Assembly: GCA_947591215.1 (NCBI GenBank)
Contig: CANQCZ010000003.1
Location: 1 to 64,000 of the forward strand
Direction: 5' to 3'
Length of the DNA stretch: 64,000 nucleotides
Source: an uncultured Bacilli bacterium
GTDB lineage: Bacteria > Bacillota_I > Bacilli_A > RFN20 > CAG-449
Part shown: piece after piece, positions 1 to 8,242 of the stretch
Layout of the letters: every line of letters begins with the position of its first letter
Numbering within the stretch: position 1 is the stretch's first letter
Notes under the pieces: generated by a model
Databases searched by the model: none
The model's input: only the letters and a program-made list of their open reading frames with translations
What the model was told of the DNA's origin: nothing
Translations under genes and position numbers: made by a program

Positions 1-115
1 GTCACAAGTATAGGAGAAAGAGCATTCTATCAATGTAGCTCTTTAGAAAGTATTGTGATTCCAAATAGTGTCACAAGTATAGGGAACTATGCATTTTCTT
101 ATTGTAGTTCCTTAA
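1..115 (+). repeat. 115-bp exact direct repeat, copy 1 (copy 2 at 1009-1123)
   Basis: Bases 1-115 are identical to 1009-1123 (offset 1008 bp, a multiple of three). The match may extend left of the window. It covers one and a half leucine-rich repeat units. Identity at synonymous positions shows a recent duplication or conversion rather than protein-level selection alone. Confidence 0.9.
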
Positions 116-1716
116 AAAGTATAACTATTCCAAATAGTGTCACAAGTATAGGTAATGCTGCATTTTATAATTGTACTCAATTACAACATGTAACTTTTGA
201 ACCAAATAATAAGTTGGAAAGTATAGGAATAAGTGCATTCTCCGGATGTAATTCCTTAGAAAGTTTGATCTTACCATGTATAAATACATATTTAGGATAT
301 TATTTTGGAGCAACCAAATATCTGGATAATTCTACCTATGTTCCAGAATCATTAAAAACTATAACTATATTAGGAGGAATAAATATCCCAAAATACGCAT
401 TCTATAGATGTAGTTCCTTAACAAATATCACCATTCCAAATAGTGTTACAAGTATAGGAGAAATGGCATTTTATAATTGTAGTTCCTTAGAAAGTTTAAC
501 TTTACCATTTATTGATACATATTTAGGATATTATTTTGGAGCAACCAAATATCTGGATAATTCTACCTATGTTCCGGAATCATTAAAAACCATAACTATA
601 TTAGGAGGAATAAATATCCCAAAATACGCATTCTCTGGTTGTAGTTCTTTAACGAGTATTACTATTCCAAGTAGCGTTACAAGTATAGGAAAAAATGCAT
701 TTTGGGGTTGTAATTCCTTAACCATCTATTGTGAAGCATCATCAAAACCAAGTGGATGGGATAGTGATTGGAATTATAATAGACCAGTTTACTGGGAAAT
801 TAATGAAAATAATTTTATTGAAAAAGATGATATTCAATATGTTGTTATCGATGAAAAAGCAGTAGTAACAAGATATGTCGGAACATCAACAAATGTAGTA
901 ATACCGACTACAATAGAAATTAAAGGAAATACATATGATGTCACAAGTATAGGGAACTATGCATTTTCTTATTGTAGTTCCTTAAAAAGTATAACTATTC
1001 CAAATAGTGTCACAAGTATAGGAGAAAGAGCATTCTATCAATGTAGCTCTTTAGAAAGTATTGTGATTCCAAATAGTGTCACAAGTATAGGGAACTATGC
1101 ATTTTCTTATTGTAGTTCCTTAACAAGTATCAAGATTCCAAGTAGTGTTACAACTGTTGGCGGGCGGGTATTTCAATATTGTTATTCACTAACCATCTAT
1201 TGTGAAGCATCATCAAAACCAAGTGGATGGGATAGTGATTGGAATTATAATAGACCAGTTTACTGGGGGATTAATGAAAATAATTTTATTGAAAAAGATG
1301 GTCTCCAATATGTAATTATTGATAAAAAAGCAGTAGTAACAAGATATGTAGGAACATCAACAAATGTAGAAATACCAGCTACAATAGAAATTAAAGGAAA
1401 TACATATGATGTCACAAGTATCGGAGAAAGTGCATTCTATAATTGTAGTTCATTAACCACTATCACCATACCAAATAGTGTCACAAGTATAGGAGAAGTG
1501 GCATTCGAATATTGTAGATCCTTAACCACAATTACGATTCCGAGTTGTGTCACAAGTATAGGAGAGTTTGCATTCCATGGCTGTGATTCTTTAACTATCT
1601 ATTGTGAAGTATTATCAGAGCCAAATGAATGGAATGATAATTGGAATTCTATTGATAGACCAGTTTACTGGGGAGAAGAATGGCATTATGAAAATGGAGT
1701 ACCGACGTTAAATTAA
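1..1716 (+). CDS. BspA-like leucine-rich repeat protein, 5' end cut by window edge
   Basis: The frame is open from base 1. The GTG at 55 used by the ORF track is therefore an internal valine codon, and the true start with any signal peptide lies outside the window. The protein is built of about 23-residue units of the form SVTSIGxxAFxxCSSLxxIxIP, typical of the BspA/TpLRR (LRR_5) family. These alternate with tryptophan-rich blocks (YCEASSKPSGWDSDW, three versions) and linkers (INENNFIEKD, two copies). The tail ends in WHYENGVPTLN with no LPXTG motif or membrane anchor. Family members are usually surface or secreted proteins, several of them adhesins; that role here is inference. Several repeat copies are identical at DNA level, which suggests recent internal duplication or gene conversion. 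Family identity is firm; function and full length are not. Confidence 0.85.
   Translation, partial: VTSIGERAFYQCSSLESIVIPNSVTSIGNYAFSYCSSLKSITIPNSVTSIGNAAFYNCTQLQHVTFEPNNKLESIGISAFSGCNSLESLILPCINTYLGYYFGATKYLDNSTYVPESLKTITILGGINIPKYAFYRCSSLTNITIPNSVTSIGEMAFYNCSSLESLTLPFIDTYLGYYFGATKYLDNSTYVPESLKTITILGGINIPKYAFSGCSSLTSITIPSSVTSIGKNAFWGCNSLTIYCEASSKPSGWDSDWNYNRPVYWEINENNFIEKDDIQYVVIDEKAVVTRYVGTSTNVVIPTTIEIKGNTYDVTSIGNYAFSYCSSLKSITIPNSVTSIGERAFYQCSSLESIVIPNSVTSIGNYAFSYCSSLTSIKIPSSVTTVGGRVFQYCYSLTIYCEASSKPSGWDSDWNYNRPVYWGINENNFIEKDGLQYVIIDKKAVVTRYVGTSTNVEIPATIEIKGNTYDVTSIGESAFYNCSSLTTITIPNSVTSIGEVAFEYCRSLTTITIPSCVTSIGEFAFHGCDSLTIYCEVLSEPNEWNDNWNSIDRPVYWGEEWHYENGVPTLN
69..152 (+). repeat. 84-bp exact direct repeat (second copy at 939-1022)
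   Basis: Bases 69-152 equal 939-1022 (offset 870 bp, in frame). It overlaps the 115-bp repeat, so the same unit occurs at least three times in the visible gene. Confidence 0.9.
284..403 (+). repeat. 120-bp near-identical in-frame duplication (second copy at 515-634)
   Basis: Bases 284-403 and 515-634 differ at only two positions, with a 231-bp (77-codon) period. The block encodes TYLGYYFGATKYLDNS and the following strand region, a module different from the canonical leucine-rich repeat. Confidence 0.88.
719..796 (+). repeat. 78-bp exact direct repeat (second copy at 1190-1267)
   Basis: Bases 719-796 equal 1190-1267 (offset 471 bp, in frame). They encode the tryptophan-rich block that closes each leucine-rich repeat cluster. 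A diverged third copy lies near 1590-1675. Confidence 0.88.
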
Positions 1717-2054
1717 CGAACTTTAAAATCAAGTGAGTCGCAGTTATCAAAAAAGTAACATAACAAGATCTTTTATGTTATAAAATGTCTTATGTTTTTA
1801 GTTTGTAATTATAAAATAAAAAATTTTATGCTCGTGTGTATGAACGTTGGCAGGACATGAAGAATAATTCCACCAAAGAACATGATTTATTCTTGAAAAA
1901 TAGTTTGAAAGCACTATTGGAAAACGAAATTTGCTACACTATATTAATGAAAATCGCATAGAAATCAATATTTTAAAAATTCGATAGTGAATGATGTAAA
2001 TAATTAATTCAACTCTATCTATATTTTTTGTAAAATAAATATAGGTGGTATAAA
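1717..2054. other. 338-bp intergenic region with a short coding-like remnant
   Basis: There is no complete gene, RNA or clear terminator here. A stretch at 1815-1961 on the plus strand is open for about 48 codons, reads like protein (YERWQDMKNNSTKEHD) and has no start codon with a ribosome site, so it may be a gene remnant. The ribosome site AGGTGG of the next gene lies at 2042-2048. Confidence 0.4.
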
Positions 2055-3170
2055 GTGTTTAAGTACAATGACAAACGATGTCTCGTCAATGTTTCAAACT
2101 CAATTTTAAAAAATTTTGGAATTAAACCTTTTCATGAAGGTTTATCAAGTTTAGATTCACTTTTCAAACAAAAACATTATCAAAAAATTACAGTTCTTTT
2201 ATTTGATGGTATGGGTAGTTCAATTCAAGATTATCATTTAAATAAGCATGATTTTTTAGTAAAGCACCATTTTGACGAAATTACTTCGGTTTTTCCTCCA
2301 ACAACCGTTGCGGCAACAACCGCTTTTTTAAGTGGACGTTATCCTATTGAAACCGGTTGGATCGGTTGGTCGCAATATTTTCCCTCTATCGATAAAAGAG
2401 TCGATATGTTTTCTAATGCCGACAGCACTACAAAACAACCCATAAAAGGTCCTCATCTCGGTAAAACCTATTATCCGTATGAATCGATTATCGATTTAAT
2501 AAACAACTCGAAAAAAGCCGAAGCCTTAGCAATTTATCCTTATGGAATCGAAAATGGGAAAGCCGTCGATTTAAACGATTTTTTCAATATTCTTCAAGAT
2601 GAAATGCAAAAAGATCGTTCGCATTTTATTTATGGATACTGGGCTGATCCCGACACCACTATTCATCTGAATGGAACTACTTCTTACAAAGTTCGTTCTC
2701 TTTTAAAGAAAATCAATCGTAAAATTATCAAATTATCTAAAGAATGTAAAGATAATCTTATTCTCGTTTTAGCGGATCATTCATTAATCGATATTGAAAA
2801 TTGCTATATCGACGAACATCCTGATTTTTACTCTTGCTTAGAAGACAATTATTCGATTGAGTCTCGTTGCGCTTCGTTTAGAATCAAACCTGGTAAAGAT
2901 GATGAATTTTTGTATTTATTTGATAAATATTATAGTGACAACTTTTTATTGTTATCTAAAGATTTAGCTTTATCAACAAATTTGTTCGGTAAAGGAAAAC
3001 CCCACCCATTAATCAAAGATTCTCTAGGTGATTATATTGCTATCGCCAAAAATTCAAAATCGTTTGCATATCCTTTAAAACTTTTTGATTATCCGATCGT
3101 TTTTAAAGCGACACATGCCGGAGGTACAAGCGAGGAATCTTTGATCTATCTTTCAGTTATCAATCAATAA
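2055..3170 (+). CDS. Alkaline-phosphatase-superfamily phosphodiesterase/nucleotide pyrophosphatase-like enzyme
   Basis: The 371-residue protein has the metal-site pattern of the type I phosphodiesterase/nucleotide pyrophosphatase branch. VLLFDGMGSS (first metal aspartate, about residue 51) is followed by the nucleophile threonine region FPPTTVAATTAFLSGRYP (about 80-96), WADPDTTIHLNG (about 197), LVLADHSL (about 240) and THAGG near the C-terminus. Such enzymes hydrolyse phosphate mono- or diesters; the substrate cannot be told from sequence. There is no signal peptide or membrane segment, so it is probably cytosolic. The start is GTG, preceded at a proper distance by AGGTGG. It lies just upstream of dnaX but is separated from it by an inverted repeat and a likely promoter. 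Family assignment is strong, exact reaction unknown. Confidence 0.85.
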   Translation: MFKYNDKRCLVNVSNSILKNFGIKPFHEGLSSLDSLFKQKHYQKITVLLFDGMGSSIQDYHLNKHDFLVKHHFDEITSVFPPTTVAATTAFLSGRYPIETGWIGWSQYFPSIDKRVDMFSNADSTTKQPIKGPHLGKTYYPYESIIDLINNSKKAEALAIYPYGIENGKAVDLNDFFNILQDEMQKDRSHFIYGYWADPDTTIHLNGTTSYKVRSLLKKINRKIIKLSKECKDNLILVLADHSLIDIENCYIDEHPDFYSCLEDNYSIESRCASFRIKPGKDDEFLYLFDKYYSDNFLLLSKDLALSTNLFGKGKPHPLIKDSLGDYIAIAKNSKSFAYPLKLFDYPIVFKATHAGGTSEESLIYLSVINQ

Positions 3171-3192
3171 GTTTACGTTCTTTGACTTTCAC

Positions 3193-3215
3193 TATACACT
3201 TGAAAAGTGTATAAT
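3193..3215 (+). promoter_or_regulatory. Inverted repeat overlapping a -10 box upstream of dnaX
   Basis: TATACACTT and AAGTGTATA form a perfect 9-bp inverted repeat with a 3-nt loop (3193-3213). Its right arm overlaps a consensus TATAAT at 3210-3215. A weak -35 (TTCACT, 3188-3193) is 16 bp upstream. It could be the dnaX promoter with an operator, or a weak terminator for the preceding gene, since T residues follow. Confidence 0.45.
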
Positions 3216-3233
3216 TATTTTTAGGTGATTAAA

Positions 3234-4859
3234 ATGGCATATAAAGCTTTATATCGTACTTATCGTCCTTTGACGTTTGCCGATGTCGCAGGACAAAGTA
3301 CCATTATTAAAACGTTGCAAAATGCACTTAAAGAAAATAAAATTGCACACGCTTATCTTTTTGCAGGACCACGCGGTACCGGAAAAACCACGATGGCCAG
3401 AATATTTGCCAAGGCCTTGAATTGTGAAGAAGGGCAGGGTCATCAATGTAACAATTGCTTAAACTGTACTTCGATAAATGAAGGTTCTCACCCCGATGTT
3501 ATTGAAATAGACGCCGCAAGCAATCGCGGAATTGATGAAGTTAGAGATTTAATCACTAAAGTAAAGTACGCGCCAATTCGAGGAAAATATAAAGTTTACA
3601 TTATCGACGAAGTTCACATGATGACTCAAGAAGCTTTTAATGCCCTTTTGAAAACCTTAGAGGAACCGCCAGTTAACGTCGTTTTTATTTTGGCGACTAC
3701 CGAACCCTATAAGTTAATGCCAACCATTTTATCTCGGTGCCAACGTTACGATTTTTCCAAAGTCAGCGACGCGGATCTTTTAAAAAGATTAATGGTTGTT
3801 TGCGAAAAGGAAAATATTAATTATGAACCCGATGCTTTAAATCTCATCATTTCTTTAGCAGATGGCGGTGTTCGGGATGCCCTTTCGATGTTAGATCAAG
3901 CTTCATCATATTCAAACGGCAATTTGAAGGTCTCCGACATTGAAGAAATATATGGTCTTCTTTCCAATAGAGAAAAAATCAAACTTTTGAAGTATATTAG
4001 CGATCAAAATATCTTAGCCATTACAAACGAACTTCAAGAATTGGAAAAACGTGGTATTGATTTCAAAAGATTAAATAATGACCTAATTGAAATACTTAAA
4101 GAACGGTTAATCTATTTAGCCACTAAAGAACCTTCACTATTACGAAAAGCAAAAGAAACGGAACTAAAGGAACTTAATTTTTCAAAAGAGATGACAATGA
4201 AAATGATCGATATATTACTAGAAGCTTCCGCACAATTTAAAATTGTGGCAAATATTAAATCGTTATTGGAAATCACTCTTTTAAAATTAGCTTCACTCAA
4301 CGATAGTTCATTAACTAATAAACAAATTGAAAAGCCCATTATAGAGACTCCAAAGATTCAAAAAGAAGAACCTATAAAAAAAGAGAGTATTAATAAACCG
4401 CTTCCGGAAAATGATTTAATCGAAGTATCCCCGCTTGAAGAACATGGTAAATGCTATGTTCTTGATGAAGAAGAAATTATCAATATTATGATTCAAGCTT
4501 CTAAAGAGCAAAAAGCTTTATGTATCAACAATTGGAGTTCGATTTCAAATTATCTTTCAAATAAAAAATTGGGTCCTTACGCTTCGATTTTACGTCTCTC
4601 GGCACCGCGAATTTATAGCAAAGGTTACCTCATTGTCGAAAATGATTTTAAAGTTAATTCTCTTAAAATTAATCTGATAAAAAATCAAGAAGGTTTAACC
4701 AAGTTAATGAAGCTTATCGTTCCAGACCTCGATTTTAAAGCGATTGTCTCTTTAAGCAAGACAGATTTTCTTAACTACGTTCAAAAATTCACCAATTTAT
4801 CTCAAGCTAATAAACTTCCAATTTCTCGGGAAATCAAAATAAAAGAGAAAGAAATTTAA
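3234..4859 (+). CDS. dnaX: DNA polymerase III subunit gamma/tau
   Basis: This is the clamp-loader ATPase that links the replicative polymerase to sliding-clamp loading. Visible features are Walker A GPRGTGKTTMAR, a zinc knuckle with four cysteines (HQCNNCLNC and the preceding C), Walker B VYIIDEVHM, and the sensor/arginine region ILSRCQRYDF. A lysine/glutamate-rich hinge follows at about residues 365-390, then the tau-type C-terminal region. At 541 residues it is of normal length. The ORF track starts at GTG 3225, but AGGTG there is the ribosome site and the ATG at 3234 (MAYKALYRTYRP) matches family N-termini. It heads the conserved cluster dnaX-ebfC-recR-tmk-holB-ricT-rsmI. A run of seven A at 4376-4382 in the hinge may allow frameshifting to a gamma form. 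Confidence 0.97.
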   Translation: MAYKALYRTYRPLTFADVAGQSTIIKTLQNALKENKIAHAYLFAGPRGTGKTTMARIFAKALNCEEGQGHQCNNCLNCTSINEGSHPDVIEIDAASNRGIDEVRDLITKVKYAPIRGKYKVYIIDEVHMMTQEAFNALLKTLEEPPVNVVFILATTEPYKLMPTILSRCQRYDFSKVSDADLLKRLMVVCEKENINYEPDALNLIISLADGGVRDALSMLDQASSYSNGNLKVSDIEEIYGLLSNREKIKLLKYISDQNILAITNELQELEKRGIDFKRLNNDLIEILKERLIYLATKEPSLLRKAKETELKELNFSKEMTMKMIDILLEASAQFKIVANIKSLLEITLLKLASLNDSSLTNKQIEKPIIETPKIQKEEPIKKESINKPLPENDLIEVSPLEEHGKCYVLDEEEIINIMIQASKEQKALCINNWSSISNYLSNKKLGPYASILRLSAPRIYSKGYLIVENDFKVNSLKINLIKNQEGLTKLMKLIVPDLDFKAIVSLSKTDFLNYVQKFTNLSQANKLPISREIKIKEKEI

Positions 4860-4871
4860 GGAGAACTATTT

Positions 4872-5177
4872 ATGAATATTAATGCTTTGATGCAACAAGC
4901 CCAAAAAATGCAAAAAGAAATGAACAAACTCACTGAAGAACTTGAAAAAAAATCATTCACAATCACTTCAGCGGGCGGTGCCATTGAAATTGTGATTAAA
5001 GGGACCAAAAGAATAGAATCTATCAAAATCGACGAAGCGGCGATTGATCCTTCAGAAAAAGAAATGCTTGAAGAGATGTTGAAAATTGCAATTAATGAAG
5101 CGATTGAACTCGTCGAAAAAGAATTCGAAAAAATCAACGCCAAAATGACCGGTGGTATGAAAGGATTCGGCTTTTAA
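4872..5177 (+). CDS. ebfC: YbaB/EbfC nucleoid-associated protein
   Basis: The 101-residue protein begins MNINALMQQAQKMQKEM, the helical N-terminus of the YbaB/EbfC family. It has the central AGGAIEIVIKGTKRIESIKID strand region and ends MTGGMKGFGF, close to the family tail. Family members are dimeric DNA-binding proteins of the nucleoid. It sits between dnaX and recR as in most Firmicutes, 12 bp after dnaX, and its stop codon overlaps the start of recR by one base, which indicates co-transcription. The ribosome site AAGGAGA is close upstream. Confidence 0.95.
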   Translation: MNINALMQQAQKMQKEMNKLTEELEKKSFTITSAGGAIEIVIKGTKRIESIKIDEAAIDPSEKEMLEEMLKIAINEAIELVEKEFEKINAKMTGGMKGFGF

Positions 5178-5785
5178 TGGAAGAATTTCAAAGCGTTTCC
5201 GCTTTAATCGAATCACTGAAAAAATTACCCGGAATCGGTCGCAAATCCGCCGAAAGAATGGCTTATCAAATATTGCAGATGAAACCCGAAAAAATCGATC
5301 AAATGGTAACTGCGTTAAAAAATGCTCGTGACAATATCGACATCTGTCCGATTTGTGGTTCTTTTCGAGAAAATAAAAATTGTCCGATTTGTTCTGATAT
5401 GTCCCGCGATCAAGACACTCTTATCGTGGTCACTTCATTTAAAGATCTTTTAGCGATTGAAAAAATAAACAGTTATCATGGACTTTATCATGTCTTAGGC
5501 GGTAATTTATCGCCCACTAAAGGAATCGGAACAAAGGACATCAACATCGAAGGGTTGTTTAACAGAGTAAATGAAGGTAATTTAAAGGAAGTTATTTTAG
5601 CTACAGATTTAACTTTAGACGGAGAAACAACCGCACTTTATATTGCTAAATTGTTGAGTCCCTATCCGATATCGGTATCTCGATTGGCTTATGGACTTCC
5701 CATGGGCGGTCAATTAGAATATGCCGATGAATTAACCTTAGCCAAATCGATCGAAGGTCGCAATTTTATAAAAAAGGAGTTATAA
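5177..5785 (+). CDS. recR: Recombination mediator RecR
   Basis: The 202-residue protein acts with RecO in loading RecA at gaps. It shows the N-terminal helix-hairpin-helix (LKKLPGIGRKSAERMAYQ), the four-cysteine zinc finger CPICGSFRENKNCPIC (about 57-72), a Toprim domain (TLIVVTSFKDLLAIEK onwards, with ILATDLTLDGETTALY) and the C-terminal Walker-B-like region RLAYGLPMGGQLEYADELT. The Toprim glutamate position after VV is threonine. Since RecR does not use Toprim for catalysis this need not affect function. It overlaps ebfC by one base (TAATG) and lies 2 bp before tmk, in the conserved Firmicutes order. Confidence 0.97.
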   Translation: MEEFQSVSALIESLKKLPGIGRKSAERMAYQILQMKPEKIDQMVTALKNARDNIDICPICGSFRENKNCPICSDMSRDQDTLIVVTSFKDLLAIEKINSYHGLYHVLGGNLSPTKGIGTKDINIEGLFNRVNEGNLKEVILATDLTLDGETTALYIAKLLSPYPISVSRLAYGLPMGGQLEYADELTLAKSIEGRNFIKKEL

Positions 5786-5787
5786 AC

Positions 5788-6417
5788 ATGTCGTTATTTA
5801 TTACTTTAGAGGGTCCTGAAGGAAGCGGAAAAAGCACAGTAGCCAAATTGGTCGTGGCTAAGCTTGAAACTGAAGGCTACAAAATAGTAATGACTAGAGA
5901 ACCCGGAGGAACTCCGATTTCCGAACAAATTCGCGATGTTATTTTGCGTAAAGAAAACACCGCGATGGATTCTATTACCGAAGCGATGTTATATGCCGCA
6001 TCACGGAGACAACATCTTATCGAAAAAATTTATCCGGCATTAAAAGAAGGTAAACTTGTATTTTGTGATCGGTATTTAGACTCTTCTTTAGCTTATCAAG
6101 GATACGCTCGCGGCAATGATGTCGAAGAAATTTTAGCAATCAACAAATTTGCTACCGGCGGAAAATTTCCGGATTTAACACTCCTTTTTGATCTCGACCC
6201 CGAACTTGGCTTAAAAAGAATCGCCAGCAACAAAGGACGAGAAGTAAATCGTTTAGATCTTGAAAGTTTGCCTTTTCATCATCGAGTTCGCGACGGCTAT
6301 TTGACACTCGCTAAAAAATATCCTTCTCGTTACGTAATAATCGATGCTTCAATGCCTCTTGAAAAAGTAGTTGAAGTTACCTATAACGTCATTAAAGAAA
6401 GGCTTAAAGATAAGTAG
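5788..6417 (+). CDS. tmk: Thymidylate kinase
   Basis: This enzyme phosphorylates dTMP to dTDP with ATP in the dTTP pathway in the cytosol. The 209-residue protein shows the P-loop EGPEGSGKSTVAKL at the N-terminus, the DR(Y/F) motif CDRYLDSSLAYQGYARG (about 94-110) and the TREPGGTPISEQIR segment that contacts dTMP. The lid region KRIASNKGREVNRLD follows. The start ATG has a good ribosome site (AAAGGAG, 8 nt upstream). It follows recR by 2 bp and precedes holB by 1 bp. The usual Bacillus genes between recR and tmk (yaaL, bofA and others) are absent. Confidence 0.97.
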   Translation: MSLFITLEGPEGSGKSTVAKLVVAKLETEGYKIVMTREPGGTPISEQIRDVILRKENTAMDSITEAMLYAASRRQHLIEKIYPALKEGKLVFCDRYLDSSLAYQGYARGNDVEEILAINKFATGGKFPDLTLLFDLDPELGLKRIASNKGREVNRLDLESLPFHHRVRDGYLTLAKKYPSRYVIIDASMPLEKVVEVTYNVIKERLKDK

Positions 6418-6418
6418 C

Positions 6419-7408
6419 ATGAATTATTCGGATTATCTCAAAGAACATCAACCTCTAATTTATCACACTTTTACTCACGCGATTAAAGAATCTTCTTTGG
6501 CGCATGCGTATCTTTTATGTGGAGAAGGTGGTTCTCTTTTAACGATTGCTAAATACCTAGCTAAAAGTTTAATTTGCGATAATCCTAATCCTTTAGCGTG
6601 TAATGATTGTGAGGCTTGTCGACGCTTTGACGAAGGAAATTACGCTGATTTTGTGATTATAGACGGCAGTAAAGGAAATATTAAAATCAGCGATATAACT
6701 TCTTTGAAAAGTAATTTTCAAAAGACCGCGACCGAAAAAAAACATTATTTGATTTATATTATTAATCAAATTGAAAATGCCAATAAGGAATCTCTCAATG
6801 CTATTTTAAAATTTTTGGAAGAACCTAATCCTGACGTTATCGCTTTTTTAACCACGACTAATGAAGAAAGATTGTTGCCGACAATTATCTCCAGATGTCA
6901 AATATTAAAAGTTCGAACCATCGACAAAAAAGATTTGATACAAGAAGCGGAAAATCGCGGACTTTCTCGCGATGACGCTGAAATATTAAGTTCCTTTCAT
7001 AACGATATCGAATCTTTAATGGAATGTTATGAAACGACAAATTACATAACGATTAAAGATTTGGTTTATGATTTTTTCGAAGCCTTCGATAAATCTCCGC
7101 TTACGGCACACTTTTTTGCCGAAACTAAAATAATTCCTGTTATAAAAGGAAAAGAAAACCTCCGCTTATTTGTCGACTTGATTTTATTGTTCGTAAAAGA
7201 TATGATGAACATATCCTTAAATTTACCGATTGTCATGGAATCGTCAAAACAATTAATCGGAAATCTATCGGCAAAATTTAAGGATCTAAAAAATCTTTAC
7301 CTTGATCTATCAATCAGTCGTTCTAAAATCGAGTTAAACGTCAATCCCTCTTTACTGATTGATCATATCGTCTTAGCGATCCGCAAAGGAGTGAAAATAT
7401 ATGAATGA
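6419..7408 (+). CDS. holB: DNA polymerase III subunit delta'
   Basis: This is the non-catalytic clamp-loader subunit. The 329-residue protein resembles the DnaX N-terminal half (SLAHAYLLCGEGG, cysteine cluster CDNPNPLACNDCEAC, ILKFLEEPNPDVIAFL, ILPTIISRCQ-like LLPTIISRCQILKV). The P-loop is degenerate (GEGGSLLT lacks GKT), as is normal for delta'. The ORF track begins at 6371 inside tmk. The ATG at 6419, directly after the tmk stop, gives the family-like N-terminus MNYSDYLKEHQPLIYHTF, although the ribosome site is weak and translational coupling to tmk is likely. It overlaps ricT by 8 bp, as in Bacillus where holB precedes yaaT. Confidence 0.93.
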   Translation: MNYSDYLKEHQPLIYHTFTHAIKESSLAHAYLLCGEGGSLLTIAKYLAKSLICDNPNPLACNDCEACRRFDEGNYADFVIIDGSKGNIKISDITSLKSNFQKTATEKKHYLIYIINQIENANKESLNAILKFLEEPNPDVIAFLTTTNEERLLPTIISRCQILKVRTIDKKDLIQEAENRGLSRDDAEILSSFHNDIESLMECYETTNYITIKDLVYDFFEAFDKSPLTAHFFAETKIIPVIKGKENLRLFVDLILLFVKDMMNISLNLPIVMESSKQLIGNLSAKFKDLKNLYLDLSISRSKIELNVNPSLLIDHIVLAIRKGVKIYE

Positions 7409-8240
7409 AGAAAAATTATATCTTGTCGGAGTATCGATCAATTCCACCGGTAAATCATATTTCTTTTTGACAACGTTAGATGATTTAAAATTAAACGAAG
7501 CCGTAGTTTGTAACACACAACATGGGTTAGAACTCGGTTATGTAACTGTGTTGCCTAAAGAAAAGGAAGAAACTATTTTAGAAGATGCTTTTCCTCACGT
7601 TTTAAAACGTGCCGATGAAAGTGATTTAATCGCTTATAATAACAATTTACTTTTAAGCGAAAAAGCTAAAGAAATCACTCAAAAAACCTCTGATGAATTA
7701 GGACTTAACATGAATATTATTTCGGGTTTTTACACCTTGGACGGAACTAAAGTAACTCTTTCTTATCTTGCTGATGATCGAGTTGATTTTCGCGATTTAC
7801 TAAAAATTCTTGCCAACAAATTGCGCTGTCGAATTGAATTACGCCAAATCGGAACTCGCGATCGAGCCAAGATGATTGGCGGAATCGGAATTTGCGGGTT
7901 AAAACTTTGCTGCTCTTCTTTCTTAAATGAATTTGACGGTATTTCAATTACTATGGCTAAAAATCAAATGTTGGCTTTGAATATTCCAAAACTTTCCGGT
8001 CATTGCGGTAAACTTATCTGCTGTTTAAAATACGAAGATGCGGTTTATAGTGAAGAAAAAAAGAGTTTGCCACGTATCGGAGTTCGGGTCAACTACGATA
8101 ATGCGGTTTATAAATTGACTTCAATTAACATCATCACCAAAATGGCGCGCTTAGAAAATAGTGAAAACATTCTCACGGTTCCTGTCGATGAAATAAAAGA
8201 CAAAATTATCAATAACAATAATAAAGAAGATAACAAATAA
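7401..8240 (+). CDS. ricT: RicT (YaaT, PSP1-domain) RNA-processing/regulatory complex subunit
   Basis: The 279-residue PSP1-domain protein carries the cysteine signatures GICGLKLCCSSFL (about 163-175) and HCGKLICCLKYE (about 198-209). In the Bacillus Y-complex (RicA-RicF-RicT) these cysteines belong to the Fe-S binding set that helps RNase Y mature transcripts and influences sporulation. The RLEQIGTRDRAKMIGGIG-type segment (here RQIGTRDRAKMIGG) is the most conserved family block. The gene follows holB with an 8-bp overlap and is 2 bp before rsmI; yabA, which usually comes next in Bacillus, is missing. RicA and RicF are not in the window. Family call is firm; role by homology. Confidence 0.94.
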   Translation: MNEEKLYLVGVSINSTGKSYFFLTTLDDLKLNEAVVCNTQHGLELGYVTVLPKEKEETILEDAFPHVLKRADESDLIAYNNNLLLSEKAKEITQKTSDELGLNMNIISGFYTLDGTKVTLSYLADDRVDFRDLLKILANKLRCRIELRQIGTRDRAKMIGGIGICGLKLCCSSFLNEFDGISITMAKNQMLALNIPKLSGHCGKLICCLKYEDAVYSEEKKSLPRIGVRVNYDNAVYKLTSINIITKMARLENSENILTVPVDEIKDKIINNNNKEDNK

Positions 8241-8242
8241 AT

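Noticed and set aside
1717-2054. 4.5S (SRP) RNA near dnaX
   Set aside because: Bacillus carries the SRP RNA close to dnaX, but no GGAGCAG/GNAR-loop type helix is found in the gaps here.
5420-5460. RecR Toprim glutamate replaced (VVT instead of VVE)
   Set aside because: RecR has no Toprim catalysis and, as I recall, B. subtilis RecR also lacks this glutamate (VVQ), so it is not evidence of loss of function.
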